Below are positions 31,441 to 41,404 of a DNA stretch of 64,000 bases, in pieces. The stretch is from Oscheius dolichura (Eukaryota; Nematoda; Chromadorea; Rhabditida; Rhabditidae). The stretch spans positions 544,001 through 608,000 of the forward strand of contig OW051494.1 of assembly GCA_932521035.1 (NCBI GenBank). Reading direction: 5' to 3'. The notes beneath the pieces were generated by a model. That model saw only the letters and a list, made by a program, of their open reading frames with translations, made no database searches and was not told the origin of the DNA. The position numbers and the translations under genes were made by a program. The number at the start of each line of letters is the position of its first letter. The stretch's first letter is position 1.

Positions 31441-32951
31441 CAAAAGTTTGGAAACTTTTAATTTTTCGCCATAACTTTTGATGTTTAGCACCTCATGAGG
31501 TGAAATTTGGAGGGGAGGTAGTGAAAGGGGTGGGAAATATGTATGTGCAACGGCACTGGTGGAAATATTGTAAATCCGGAGTTATGACATTTTCCATGAA
31601 ATTGACGCGTCAAAAGTTTGGAAACTTTTGTAATAACAACAAAAACTTTATTTCTTACGAATGTATCACATTAAATTCAATACTTTGTAGCATAACCAAG
31701 GGAGTCGATCACTGCTTGGCAACGTCGGGGCATCGAATCTATCAGTTTTTCGAGTGTAGCCTTGGGAATGGCCTCCCATTCCTTACTGAGAATATCAAAC
31801 TTTTCAGCAGCGTTTGACGCTTTTATGCTCTTTGTTTCCGTGTCCAGTTCTGCCCAGAGATGTTCGATGGGGTTGAGATCCGGAGACTGGCTTGGCCACG
31901 GCAATAATGCGATTTTCTTCTGTTTAAAGAAGGTAGTCAATAATTTTGACTTGTGTTTAAGGTCATTGTCCTGTTGGTAGATCCATTTTTTTGGCATATT
32001 TTTCTTGGCAAAGGGTAGCATAACAGTCTCCATAATGTCCATCTTCGAGTCCATAATACCATTTATTTGATGAAGAGGACCGACACCGGATAGGGAAAAA
32101 CAGCCCCAAACCATACAGTTCCCACCTCCATGTTTCACTGTCGGCATTTGGTGTTTTGGCAGCCATCTTGTGTTAATAGGACGTCTAATATATCCTCCGC
32201 CATCACTTCCAAATAGGTTAAATTTGGATTCGTCCGAAAACATGACGTTTCTCCATTGGGTTTTAGTCCAATGGAGATATTTCTTGGCAAATTCAAGTCG
32301 GGCCTTCCGGTTCTTTGGAGAAATGAGAGGTTTCTTGCAAGGTTTCCTTCCAGACAATCCCTTTTGACTTAGTCTTCGTTGGACGGTGCTCACACTGACA
32401 TCAATCTTCCTGTACTTTCGCAAATCCGAGCGAATATCAGTAGCAGTCAAACGTGGATTATTGGTAGAGGAACGAACAATCATCTTATCCACATATTCGT
32501 CAGTTTTCTTTGGACGGTCCGATCTTGGTGTCTTTCGCAAACAACCCGACTTCTTGTAGCGGTTCCAAATCTTCGACACCGTGCTTTTCTGGCTACCAAA
32601 TTGAACCGCCAGATGGCATTGCTTGACACCCCGTTCTATTGACTTTACAATTATTTCCTGTGACGACAACGGTACCTCGGGGCCTCTGACCATTTAAGCA
32701 AGCAAATAGTTAACTATGGTGTCAAAAACAACCTTATTGGTCGAGCTGGCAGTCACAATTACAAAAGTTTCCAAACTTTTGACGCGTCAATTTCATGGAA
32801 AATGTCATAACTCCGGATTTACAATATTTCCATCAGTGCCGTTGCACATACATATTTCCCACCCCTTTCACTACCTTCCCTCCAAATTTCACCTCATGAG
32901 GTGCTAAACATCAAAAGTTATGGCGAAAAATTAAAAGTTTCCAAACTTTTG
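31441..32951 (-). mobile_element. Tc1/mariner-superfamily element with long terminal inverted repeats
   Basis: 1511 bases bounded by TA on both sides (31439-31440 and 32952-32953). The terminal inverted repeats of about 194 bases (31441-31634 and 32758-32951) start CAAAAGTTTGGAAACTTTT and differ at only about two positions. The same 18-base CAAAAGTTTGGAAACTTT motif occurs at both ends of each TIR, probably paired transposase sites. The transposase is full length, so the element may be young and autonomous. Confidence 0.9.
31677..32693 (-). CDS. Tc1-type DD34E transposase
   Basis: 338 residues in a single uninterrupted frame, the usual length for Tc1 transposases. Residues 1-110 form the paired-like HTH DNA-binding region (AVQFGSQKSTVSKIWNRYKK and a second HTH with TATDIRSDL...VSTVQRRL). 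The DDE_3 catalytic domain has D154 (MFSDESKFN), D242 (YQQDNDLKH) and E277 (SPDLNPIEHLW), with 34 residues between the second D and E, the DD34E spacing of Tc1. A glycine-rich GSDGGGY and KHGGGNCMVWGCFS are also typical. It cuts and pastes DNA at TA dinucleotides. No stop or frameshift is seen, consistent with an active or recently active element. Confidence 0.95.
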   Translation of the reverse strand: MVRGPEVPLSSQEIIVKSIERGVKQCHLAVQFGSQKSTVSKIWNRYKKSGCLRKTPRSDRPKKTDEYVDKMIVRSSTNNPRLTATDIRSDLRKYRKIDVSVSTVQRRLSQKGLSGRKPCKKPLISPKNRKARLEFAKKYLHWTKTQWRNVMFSDESKFNLFGSDGGGYIRRPINTRWLPKHQMPTVKHGGGNCMVWGCFSLSGVGPLHQINGIMDSKMDIMETVMLPFAKKNMPKKWIYQQDNDLKHKSKLLTTFFKQKKIALLPWPSQSPDLNPIEHLWAELDTETKSIKASNAAEKFDILSKEWEAIPKATLEKLIDSMPRRCQAVIDSLGYATKY

Positions 32952-33171
32952 TACGTACGTTGAATGCTATCCGCCCCTCAGCAGATCATAGTTACCAACA
33001 GAATAATGGGATGACTTGTCTCGGCTGAGCAAATTTATCTCCACCTTTTTTTTCTGCAAGAGAGTGCACTTTATTCGAACCAGTGCCCCCCAATGATGAG
33101 CCTATATCCAACCGACACTCCTGGTCGGGAAACGGCGGGCGCCGTCTCTATTTCTCCCCTTCGGTAGCTTT

Positions 33172-33374
33172 GACCGCTACTGTAGATAATTATTGACTGC
33201 TCAAAATAAAGCATTGTTAATTCTGTCACTGATGGAAAAATACAGCGCAAGCTATCAGACCTCAAGCCAACCGAAGCTCCTGGTCTGGAATCGAAAGACA
33301 GGGTCTCCAGTTCTCCACTTCTGCTAGTCTATCATATACTGCCAGATAGAGCTCGTCGAGATCTACAAGATGCT
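33172..33374. repeat. Inverted repeat arm, partner at 39785-39985
   Basis: Contains ATTATTGACTGCTCAAAATA, TTAATTCTGTCACTGATGG and ACCGAAGCTCCTGGTCTGG, all found reverse-complemented just downstream of the 39999-40416 gene. Together with the arms at 30783 and 34016 this builds nested inverted duplications. Confidence 0.8.
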
Positions 33375-33690
33375 GTTCTTATCTTCTCCAGAATGAATGC
33401 ATTGCACCTATTTTGAGCTGAAATAGGCCCTATACTAACTCTCCCAGCAGTCTCATTTGAGTTATCCCCTTCCGAGACTTTCAAAGTGATCGAGGAGCCA
33501 CGGCCTGAAATCTTAACTAGAATGGAAGTCCGATAGCTCGTTGGAATCCTCTCGTCGAGCTGGTCAAGAAGAACTAGGTCTCGTCATCGTAGCTCTTCCT
33601 ATGCACCAAAGCTAAGCCGAGAAAGAGAAATGGAAGATTTGAATTTTCGAAATTTCTTCCCCAGGATCTTCGTGGACTGGAGAGTTGGAA
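33345..33690. repeat. Dispersed repeat R4, copy 3
   Basis: Reverse orientation relative to 4684 and 8098, same as 56893. Shared blocks: GAGCTCGTCGAGATCTACAA, TTGAGTTATCCCC, TCGTCGAGCTGGTCAAG and GAAATGGAAGATTTGAATTTT. The following 33691-34015 has a minus-strand open frame of no recognisable product. Confidence 0.75.
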
Positions 33691-34093
33691 ATGGTTTATT
33701 TGAGCCGGAAGACCTGATAGAGATATCCGTAAAAATAGAACCAGAATTATTCGAAATCCACGTGGTACCCACTATGGTGATGGGATGAGGAATATTGGCT
33801 TGGCTGGGATCAAAATCTCCTTGTTTTGGAGAATTTCAAAGTGGAATCAGTATAGAATTTTCTGGCGATTCCAACCAGCTATAGCGCTCCTTGGTGGCCC
33901 CAGTTTCACCTGAAACAAGGCCGAATTTCCGATAAAATCGACCAAAGGGCAGCAGAGATAGCAAAGCTCCATTCACGGGCAAACTCTGCAAGCAAGGAAA
34001 AAGGTCGTGGGTGGAGATGAATTTGCTCAGCCGAGACGAGTCATCCCATTGTTCTTCTGGTAACTCTGATCCCTGATGGCAGTTCAAGTCCGG

Positions 34094-34100
34094 TATAAAA
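34094..34100 (+). promoter_or_regulatory. TATA box of a small ShK gene
   Basis: TATAAAA lies 32 bases before the ATG at 34132, so the 5' UTR must be very short. A TTTATA element sits in the equivalent place in the inverted copy. Confidence 0.6.
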
Positions 34101-34131
34101 GCCAGTCTCTGCAAGGAATGTGCACTCAGAA

Positions 34132-34554
34132 ATGATCCGTCAGCTCGTCCTCGTCTCTTGCCTCGTGGCCCTCGTCTTCTCTGCCTGTACCACCATTGTA
34201 AGCCTCTCTTTCCATTTCTAATGGCTCCTATAATCGTCTCAAGACCCAATATTTCTATTAAAACCTTTCAGGGCCCAGCTATTGGTGGCCTTTGTCCTTC
34301 CGGCTACACTCTGGTCACTAACAACGGGCAACAGGAATGTGCCGATGCTGCTAACGCAGCTGCCTGTACTGGAACCGGAAATACTGGTTCTGCCTGTAAG
34401 GACGTCCAAACCAAGTAATTTTTACCCTTCTTGGGGTTTAATATCATTATTTTCTAGCTGTGCCAATTGGTTGAGCAACGGCTTCTGCAGCAGTACTTTC
34501 TACACCGTCGCCCAGAAGAAGGCTTCCTGCGCCAAGACTTGTGGCCTCTGCTAA
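34132..34554 (+). CDS. Single-ShK small secreted protein (right-facing copy)
   Basis: Three exons: signal peptide MIRQLVLVSCLVALVFSA with CTTI; a central exon with GPAIGGLCPSGYTLVTNNGQ, then EC and three further cysteines; and a last exon CANWLSNGFCSSTFYTVAQK...SCAKTCGLC ending in TAA at 34554. The central exon resembles a CC-type four-cysteine module and the last is a ShK domain. All exons join in phase. It has a clear TATA box. The inverted twin at 38611-39045 differs mainly by four extra residues in the Ala/Ser/Gly linker of the middle exon. The same three-exon plan is used by the genes at 25093 and 39999. Predicted secreted peptide of about 100 residues; function unknown. Confidence 0.8.
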
Positions 34555-34745
34555 ACGACGGACACACTCTAAAGTAGACAGGCAACATTCTAATAAAGTG
34601 TCTACCTTGAAAAGCGCTCATAAATGCCCATACAAACTGGGGAATTCATCGAAAATCGGGCAAAGGGGTCCTAGAACGAATAGACGCGGAAAATAGAGGG
34701 CCAGGCCATCCACGCGCCCATTCGCTTCGCTCTCTCTGGGCTAAA

Positions 34746-35857
34746 GTTAAGGATCATGGACAAATCCTTGCAATGAAATAAAAATTTTCGCTCCTGCTGA
34801 ATAAATAACAAAAATAATGGGACGTCGATCCCGCGAACGACGTTAGAATTGATCGTATAGTCTTTTTCCAGGATGCCGGCCAAAAAGAAGATCAAGAATC
34901 TAATCTGCTCTTGTTTAAAAGGGGCCCAGGAGGCGGGAGGGGCGGTTCTTTCAATTTTGTGCCCAGTTTTGTACCTTCTGGATTTTGGTACTCCTTTGGC
35001 TTCTTTTGACCGTCGCGGCCGTTTTCTGACTGAATTTTCCCGGTCTAGATTACTGTAAGACTCTTAAAAATTCATTAGAATAAGGATTAACCCCCCCCCC
35101 CCCCCCCAAATCCTCCCCCGACCCATGGGGATGAAAGATTATCGGACGTCCATTTCTACCAGCTGGCATACTCGCTCCTACTCGCTTGGAAGATGGTCGG
35201 CGCCTCTTCAACCATTTACTGTGGACAGTTCTAACGTTGGCTATTGCATACCCGTTGTTTACAGTGAAGATTGGAAAGACCTCGAGGCCAACACTTATAA
35301 ATCGACTTACCGGAGATTGCCACAGCTGATTCTTCACAAGTTAATGAATATTTTAATCAATTTTGTACTGTACTTTCTTTGCTGTTCTCTATTCTCTGTC
35401 TTCTTTATGTTGTAGCGCCGCGCACCCGTTTCCGTCTCGCTTTCATGCCAGAAACCCTATTTTTGCAGCCGCACGACCAGAAGGAACGGCGAGAAGGTTT
35501 CATCAGCTTTAGATACGCTTTATTTTGAATTTTCTAAAAGGAAAGGGGGTGGTTGTGGCTTCTAGCCATTAGCAGGAGCTGTGGAGAGTGGCGCTGGAGC
35601 ATCTCGGCCCATTGTAGACTCAATATGGCTCCATGAGCAGCTCTAGGAACTCATAACGACTCGCCGGCCTCTACGAACGCCTACTCCTCTTCTCTTGGGT
35701 TCTCAGAACCACTACGGCATTCCGTTTCCCATTCAGCTGATCCTCCATTCGTCCAATTTCAAAGCTCCAACCCAAAAGACCCGTATCCTCTGGTACACGG
35801 GCCGTCCTCAGGGTCTAGCGGCGCCCGAAGTTCGGTACCCGATAGTTTCCGATCCCC
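34746..35857. other. Intergenic with a 17-base poly-C run
   Basis: A homopolymer of 17 C at 35091-35107 is the only striking feature. Open frames around 35050-35415 on both strands overlap and lack recognisable domains. Confidence 0.5.
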
Positions 35858-35965
35858 TGCACCCGTAAAGCCTCGGCAGTCAGCTCATCTTTATTAAAAA
35901 ACAGGTACAAAACTGCTACGCCTTTATATTTTTGTCTTGCCGAGACTTTACGGTTTCACTACGTC
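35858..35965. mobile_element. MITE-B copy
   Basis: Inverted arms CCCCTGCACCCGTAAAGCCT-CGGCAG at the left and CTTGCCGAGACTTTACGG at the right around a CATCTTTATT...TTTATATTTTT loop. Same family as 54411-54535 and 58253-58380. Confidence 0.75.
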
Positions 35966-36037
35966 AAAAGCTCCAAATTCTCGAATCTTTATTACGTATT
36001 TCGTCTCTTTTCTCTAAAAGAATCACATCAGCACCTC

Positions 36038-36344
36038 CTAACAACAGAAGTTGCCATTGATGGTCGTTCCAGCTGGGCATTTTCCACCAGTAGCGGCTGA
36101 AAATATCCATTTTACCCCTGGAAACCTAGTGCTCCCTACGTCCAATAGGCTCGCTTCCAGTGGGACATTTGGGCGTCTCGGGCTGAGTGAAGCAGCATTT
36201 GGTCTTGACTACGGTAGCTCCGAATCCTTCTGGGCAACGTCCTCCAATAGCCGGTCCCATTTCGATCTGCCCCTTGGGACAGTCAGTAGCGAAGACGGCA
36301 GCTACGAGGAAGAGGAAGGCCAGGACGCAGGTGTGGATAGACAT
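36038..36344 (-). CDS. Small secreted CC-domain protein
   Basis: Two exons joined in phase across a 44-base intron. The start at 36344 gives a signal peptide MSIHTCVLAFLFLVAAVFA, then DCPKGQIEMGPAIGGRCPEG, KTKCCFTQ, KCPTGSEPIG and, after the intron, GGKCPAGTTINGNFCC and the stop at 36038. The pattern CP.G...G.CP.G....CC is the nematode CC domain, here about two and a half repeats in an 80-residue protein. It is the minimal version of the architecture expanded in the gene at 48801-51566, whose N-terminus (KCPQGQVSLGAPVRGQCPSG) is clearly related. Predicted extracellular; function unknown. Confidence 0.75.
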
Positions 36345-37246
36345 GGCCGGGGAGGAGGAGGGTCCGACGGAGACGTGGAATGCCACTCCTCGGGCTGGGA
36401 GTTAGTTTTATAGGGAAGGGGGGCAGTTGAATAAACTTTGTTGGAAAGGAGGCTTCGCAGTGTTTGAAAAGGTTGCGATGTTTAATGAATTAAAGACAAA
36501 AACAGGGAAGGAGATCCGTGGATATCAGATCAGGGGGGAGGACAGAAAATCTAGTCCTTGGCTATGTCCTGTGATAAACCCTCTCGCAGATGTCTTGGAG
36601 TCTTTTCAGCTGGGAATCTTGGATAAACTCCTTCTCCAGAGCATTTTGACGGTTAATTTCTTCAATTTCTACTGAAAGAAACGGTCAAATTTGAAATTTT
36701 TCGCCCTAAATGGCTAGAATTCAAAAATTAAGTCATTTGGATTCAGAGCGCGGCTTTCCAGGGTACATTAACCCATTCTTTTCTCTTTTTATTGAATCCT
36801 ATCCTCCTATTTACGGCATAATGTGATCTTTTTTGTCCAGTTCCTCCTTCCCTCTTTTTTTCCAGAAAGGTCGATTTCCAAATCAGCCCGCGAGTGGAAT
36901 TTGCCCAGCTGTACCAGGTGTCACTTTTCCTGGTCTCTCACTCTAAAGGAGAGATTTGCTTCACGTCCACGTTTAAAAATAACAGAGACGGCACATCTCA
37001 GTGGGATCCCTATTTGATAGTAATTATAATAGTAGGAATCGATTGAGGTCCAGATAGAGACGCAGGATTTTAGGGGCCGACTCAACCCGGACCGGGAGAG
37101 GTTGGCGGGGTCAGGGACCAAAGATTGGGTTCGGCGGGCGCTCGTACCCGTCATTTTTCTCTATATTTTTGTGGAGAAATTGGCCGTAATCTTTCTCGCT
37201 TTTCTAAAGTGAAAGCAGCTTTTCGCCTTCTGCTTTTTGCCCAGGA
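36345..37246. other. Intergenic or upstream exons of the next gene
   Basis: Two plus-strand stretches behind good splice acceptors look coding: one after CTTTTTTTCCAG at about 36867 (frame reading VEFAQLYQVSLFLVSHSK) and one after GAGGTCCAG at about 37050 (frame reading GRLNPDRERLAGSGTKDWV). They do not join in phase to the exon at 37247, so they remain unassigned. Confidence 0.3.
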
Positions 37247-37971
37247 ATGCCATGTTCTTCCCTTTGTCTCCTCCTAATGCTCCGTGAAGAGCCCTTCATC
37301 CCGATCTACAGCCTTCCCTACCTGATTCAGAACAAAATCATCAAAAAGGTTAGTTTCTACTCAAGTTTTAAGAAGTACAATTTGTTTTAGATGAAGTTAA
37401 TGGCGCTTCTCCGCCTTCGGAAGACCTCCAAATGGGGAGCGGGCGCTTTTGACCGTTGCCAGACAGCCCAGTTGGAGTTATTCAGAACTTTGGCAGTGGA
37501 AGTAGCTCCCGGAACCCCGATGAGGAATTTCTTCTTGAGAGATCCTTTTGTAGGTACTTATTTAAATTTTTTAATCTTAAATTTAAAAATCGCACCAGAA
37601 GATAATGAAATTCTGGCACGACGATTCATTTTTTAGATAAAACGTCCCAAAAATCAGGGAAAACGTGATTTTTGGACGACTTTTTTGAATTTTTATTAAT
37701 TGTCAATGTGTAGAGGAGTTTTTAAACTACCAAATAAATTATTTAGAGAGGAGAAATCAGTGAATACGTCGGCCTGACGACGAGTCTCCTCCAATTGGAG
37801 AATATGCTCCAAGATGACGACGAAGACCAGCAATATCTCGGCCATAAACTCAAACAAGGACTGGAAAAGATGATCATCCTCTGGCGGGAGCTCTTCGGAA
37901 AGTCGACAAGATGTAAAATATTGAATTGGTTCGCTCAGTGTGTAATAAAGATGAGTCCTTGTCCTTTTTGA
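37247..37971 (+). CDS. Unrecognised protein, three exons, possibly 5'-incomplete
   Basis: Exons 37247-37348, 37391-37549 and 37747-37971 join in phase to 161 residues from the ATG at 37247. The product contains EEPFIPIYSLPYLIQNKIIK, then MALLRLRKTSKWGAGAFDRC, LELFRTLAVEVAPGTPM, and a helical C-terminal part VGLTTSLLQLENMLQDDDED followed by LKQGLEKMIILWRELFGKS. No signal peptide or membrane segment; likely intracellular and helical. In the first exon a second frame (NAMFFPLSPPNAP) also looks coding just before EEPFIP, so one base may be extra near 37279 or the true gene starts upstream. I know no family for it. Confidence 0.5.
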
Positions 37972-38436
37972 TTTTTCCGCTGGGAGACGAGGAGGAAAGA
38001 GCAGCCGGGTCCTGGTGCGGGATCAATTTGCCCACCTGTGTCCTGTCATTGGTTCACTTGACATTAATTCTGTTTTATTTCTCTAATGCGGTAAGGTGTT
38101 ATAATACGAATTCGAGTAGAATAAGAAAATGGAGAGGTCAGGACCAAAAAGACGCCTTCTTAAATGTTGGGGCCTATTGCAAATGGTGCATGTGAATGGT
38201 TTCGATACGAAGGGGCGAGGTATCGACTGCCACAGGATTTGCATAGACCTCTTTACCCGGTGGGGTTTCCTATTGGTGTCTATAATTGAGCTAGTTGAAA
38301 AGATAAGAAATTCCTCTACCTTCTCTTGTAGAGAATTGTTCAGGGGTGCCTTATGGTCAGAGAAAGAGCAGCATTTCTTCTTTGTGGGAGAGAATAATGG
38401 GTAAATGAGCCGATAGAGAGATTTATGAGCGAGAGC
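37972..38436. other. Intergenic, nothing recognised
   Basis: Overlapping short plus-strand frames without domains. Confidence 0.4.
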
Positions 38437-39175
38437 GAAGCGAATGGGCGCGTGGATGGCCTGGCCCTCTATTTTCCGCGTCTATTCGTTCTAGGACCCC
38501 TTTGCCCGAGTTTCGATGAATTCCCCAGTTTTTATGGGCATTTATGAGCGTTTTTCAAGGTAGACACTTTATTAGAATGTTGCCTGTCTACTTTAGAGTG
38601 TGTCCGTCGTTTAGCAGAGGCCACAAGTCTTGGCGCAGGAAGCCTTCTTCTGGGCGACGGTGTAGAAAGTACTGCTGCAGAAGCCGTTGCTCAACCAACT
38701 GGCACAGCTAGAAAATAATGATATTAAACCCCAAGAAGGGTAAAAATTACTTGGTTTGGACGTCCTTACAGGCAGAACCAGTATTTCCGGTTCCAGAACT
38801 GGCGGCGGTACAGGCAGCTGCGTTGGCAGCATCGGCACATTCCTGTTGCCCGTTATTAGTGACCAGAGTGTAGCCGGAAGGGCACAAGCCACCGATAGCT
38901 GGGCCCTGAAAGGTTTTAATAGAAATATTGGGTCTTGAGACGATTATAGGAGCCATTAGAAATGGAAAGAGAGGCTTACAATGGTGGTACAGGCAGAGAA
39001 GACGAGGGCCACGAGGCAAGAGACGAGGACGAGCTGACGGATCATTTCTGAGTGCTCTCTTCCCCACAGAGACTGGCTTTTATACCAAATTCAAACAGCT
39101 ACCAGGGATCATAGTTACCAACAGAACAATGGGATGACTCGTCTCGGCTGAGCAAATTTATCTCTACCCACGACC
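38437..39175. repeat. Inverted duplication arm, partner at 34016-34745
   Basis: Reverse complement of 34016-34745, covering gene, promoter and 3' flank (shared GGGCGCGTGGATGGCCTGG, CTGTCTACTTTAGAGTG). Confidence 0.85.
38611..39045 (-). CDS. Single-ShK small secreted protein (left-facing twin)
   Basis: Inverted twin of 34132-34554. It has the same signal peptide (MIRQLVLVSCLVALVFSA), the GPAIGGLCPSGYTLVTNNGQ module, and the ShK exon CASWLSNGFCSSTFYTVAQK...CAKTCGLC ending at 38611. It carries four additional residues (AASS-like) in the linker of exon 2 and a Ser for Asn change in the ShK exon (CASW versus CANW). Introns and flanks are also nearly identical, so the pair arose by recent inverted duplication or is kept alike by gene conversion. 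The start is fixed by homology and by the TTTATA element just upstream. Confidence 0.8.
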
Positions 39176-39738
39176 TTTCTGCAAGAGGGTGCACTTTATT
39201 CGAACCAGTGCCCCCCAATGATGAGCCTATATCCAACCGACACTCCTGGTCGGGAAACGGCGGGCGCCGTCTCTATTTCTCCCCCTCGGTAGCTCTACTA
39301 CCTATTGTTCGATAGAGCTCTTCGATATCTACCAGATTCTGTCTTTTCCTCTCCCTAATTTCATTTCCTACACCACACTGCTTGGAAATACTCCCTAAAT
39401 AGGGGGTAAAATATGCCTTCCTGAGGGTACCGGCGAAATCGGGGGTTGGTCAAAATTCTTGATACTTTCTTGGGAAAACAATGAAGATAGCCTTACGAGC
39501 AAGGGTCTGACGAGCACGGAGAACTGTTCATTTCCTGAAAAATCTCAAAAAATAATGGAGTCGCTGAACAAGTTACTTTTGGAGAGATATTGGGTAGTTG
39601 GCGGAGGGCGGCCAAGGTTCAATCCAATTTTTCTCCACTCGGGCCTTCGTCTCCTTACAAATTGAAAGCGGTACCGTGATCAGCAGAAAATTTTCTTTAT
39701 ACTGGTTGAATTTCAGCTTAATCAATGCATTTCTAGAA
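39104..39738. repeat. Inverted repeat arm, partner at 30783-31408
   Basis: See the partner. This arm overlaps the promoter of the left-facing ShK gene, which shows that the sequence in the Tc1 flank is derived from such a promoter. Confidence 0.8.
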
Positions 39739-39998
39739 AAGATATGGAGCACACACCGCCCGCCGGAGGGAGATATCCATATATACAGCATCTTGTAGAT
39801 CTCGACGAGCTCTATCTGGCAGTATATGATAGACTAGCAGAAGTGGAGAACTGGAGACCCTGTCTTTCGATTCCAGACCAGGAGCTTCGGTTGGCTTGAG
39901 GTCTGATAGCTTGCGCTGTATTTTTCCATCAGTGACAGAATTAACAATGCTTTATTTTGAGCAGTCAATAATTATCTATGTTGAATGCTATCCGCCCC

Positions 39999-40416
39999 TC
40001 AGCAGAGGCCGCAACTCTTGGCACAGGCTGCCTTCTTCTGGTCGGTGGTGTACATATTACTGGTACAGTAGCCTTTCTCCACCCAACTGGGACAGCTAAA
40101 CCTTCCTATTCAGAACTACATAACAATTAAACTTACAGTGTGGCTTCCGCATCCTGGCAGTCAGTTTTACCGGTGGCGACAGCACCACCGCAGGCAGCTA
40201 CGTCAGCAGAAGCGGTGCATTCCTGTCTCCCGTCATTATTGACTAGGGTGAGCTCAGGGGGGCACGAACCACCCATGGCTGGACCCTTAAATATTATATT
40301 CTCGATTTTTTTAGGTCCTGAAACGATTAGCTCGCCTACAGTTTACTTACCACGGTCTTGCAGGCAGAGAAGACGAGGGCCACGAAGCAGGAGGCAAGAA
40401 CGAGCTGCCGGATCAT
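39999..40416 (-). CDS. Single-ShK small secreted protein, intact sister of the broken 25093 gene
   Basis: Three exons: signal peptide MIRQLVLASCFVALVFSA with CKTV; exon 2 with GPAMGGSCPPELTLVNNDGR, EC, ACGG and CQDAEATL; exon 3 CPSWVEKGYCTSNMYTTDQK...CAKSCGLC and the stop at 39999. All splice joins keep phase. It is the intact counterpart of 25093-25515, which has lost eight bases in exon 3. Upstream sequence (TTTAAAAACGGGTTTTATAA, CCAGATCATAG) matches both arms of the palindromic promoter at 24822-25105. Its 3' flank (TTGAATGCTATCCGCCCCTC) is found again next to the Tc1 element. Predicted extracellular peptide. Confidence 0.8.
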
Positions 40417-40683
40417 TTCTGAGTGCGCTCTCCTTGTTTAAAAACGGGTTTTATAACAATAAAATCAGCAACCAGATCATAGTTTAAGCGTAAAACAATA
40501 GGAACACGAACATGGACAAAGCCGGCTGAATAAATTCCTCCTCCGTGCAGAACTTTCCCATTTCTTTTTGCAATAAAGGCACACTGGAAAAGGGGAATGT
40601 TCTTCCCTTTTTTATACAGTAGGGCTACCTTACTCTTACTAACTGGAAAATAAGAAAACGATTAATCCATAGAATACCTTACA

Positions 40684-41404
40684 AGGGAACCTTTTCAATT
40701 TAAGGTGGCTTCACGCGCTGACACCTATATCATTCGATAGCTCGTCAAAAATTATGGTAGAAACCGTTTTCCGTTTCTCCGAAATGGCTCGGGTTGTCGC
40801 GTAGCACGCCATTTTGTTTAACATGTAAAATCTGCAAAACTGGTCAACCATCTTGTCAACAATGCGCACTCGCTCACATATCTTTTGTCTTTTTCCATAA
40901 CAAAGTTCGAGTCCAACATGGGTCAACACCATTTCTGCAATTTTTTTGAAGGCCAGAGAGAGGTTCATAATAATTTCTTTTCTTTTTTATATTTGTTTCA
41001 TGTGGAAAACCAAAGGAACTTGTAGGTGCAAGTTTGGGATCCAGCTATTTTTTTAGCATTTTTGCAAAACAGAGTAGAAAACGGGGAAGGTGAGAGCAAT
41101 CGAGACAGGAAAAATTGCAAAAATGATGTTGACCCATGTTGGACTCGAACTGGAAAAAGGCAAAAGATACGAGAGCGAGTGCACCAGCCACTCGGCCACT
41201 TCGACACATTTTTGTTGCTGCAATGCATTGTTGACAAGATGGTTGACCAGTTTTCCAGATTTTAGATGTTAAACATAATGGCGTGCTACGCAACAACCCG
41301 ATTTCGGAGAAACGGAAAATGGTTTCTACCATATTTTTTGACGAGCTATCGAATGATATAGGTGTCAGCGCGTGAAGCCACCTTAAATTGAAAAGGTTCC
41401 CTTG
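40684..41404. mobile_element. Foldback element of about 720 bases
   Basis: Arms of about 270-320 bases: AAGGGAACCTTTTCAATTTA at the left end mirrors TAAATTGAAAAGGTTCCCTT at the right end, and similarity continues inward through GGTGGCTTCACGCGCTGACA and GTTCGAGTCCAACATGGGTC. The right arm contains a tRNA-like segment. No open frame of note, so non-autonomous. Confidence 0.8.
41125..41205 (-). other. tRNA-like segment (SINE head or tRNA relic)
   Basis: On the minus strand, TGGCCGAGTGG (A-box-like, 41189-41199) is followed about 40 bases later by GTTCGAGTCC (B-box, 41141-41150), the internal RNA polymerase III promoter pattern of class II (Ser/Leu-like) tRNAs. The acceptor arm does not pair convincingly, so it is not called a tRNA gene. 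The left arm of the foldback keeps the B-box but not the A-box. Confidence 0.55.

Larger units (their letters stand above)
31229..33171. repeat. Palindrome centred on a Tc1 element
   Basis: Outside the transposon ends the flanks are still inverted copies: 31229-31440 matches 32952-33171 in reverse complement (AGTGCACTCTCTTGCAG, ATTTGCTCAGCCGAGACAAG, CTGCTGAGGGGC, GAATAGCATTCAACGTACG-like). Both flanks carry the same junction between 3' UTR sequence of one small ShK gene and promoter sequence of another. Confidence 0.8.
34016..34745. repeat. Inverted duplication arm carrying a small ShK gene, partner at 38437-39175
   Basis: Promoter, gene and about 190 bases of 3' flank recur as reverse complement. 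The arms are 3.7 kb apart. Confidence 0.85.

Noticed and set aside
31500..32642. Plus-strand open frames inside the Tc1 element
   Set aside because: They are antisense to the transposase and to the TIRs.
41125..41205. Functional tRNA-Ser or tRNA-Leu gene
   Set aside because: A- and B-box-like words are present but no convincing acceptor or anticodon stem could be drawn, and the sequence is embedded in a foldback arm.
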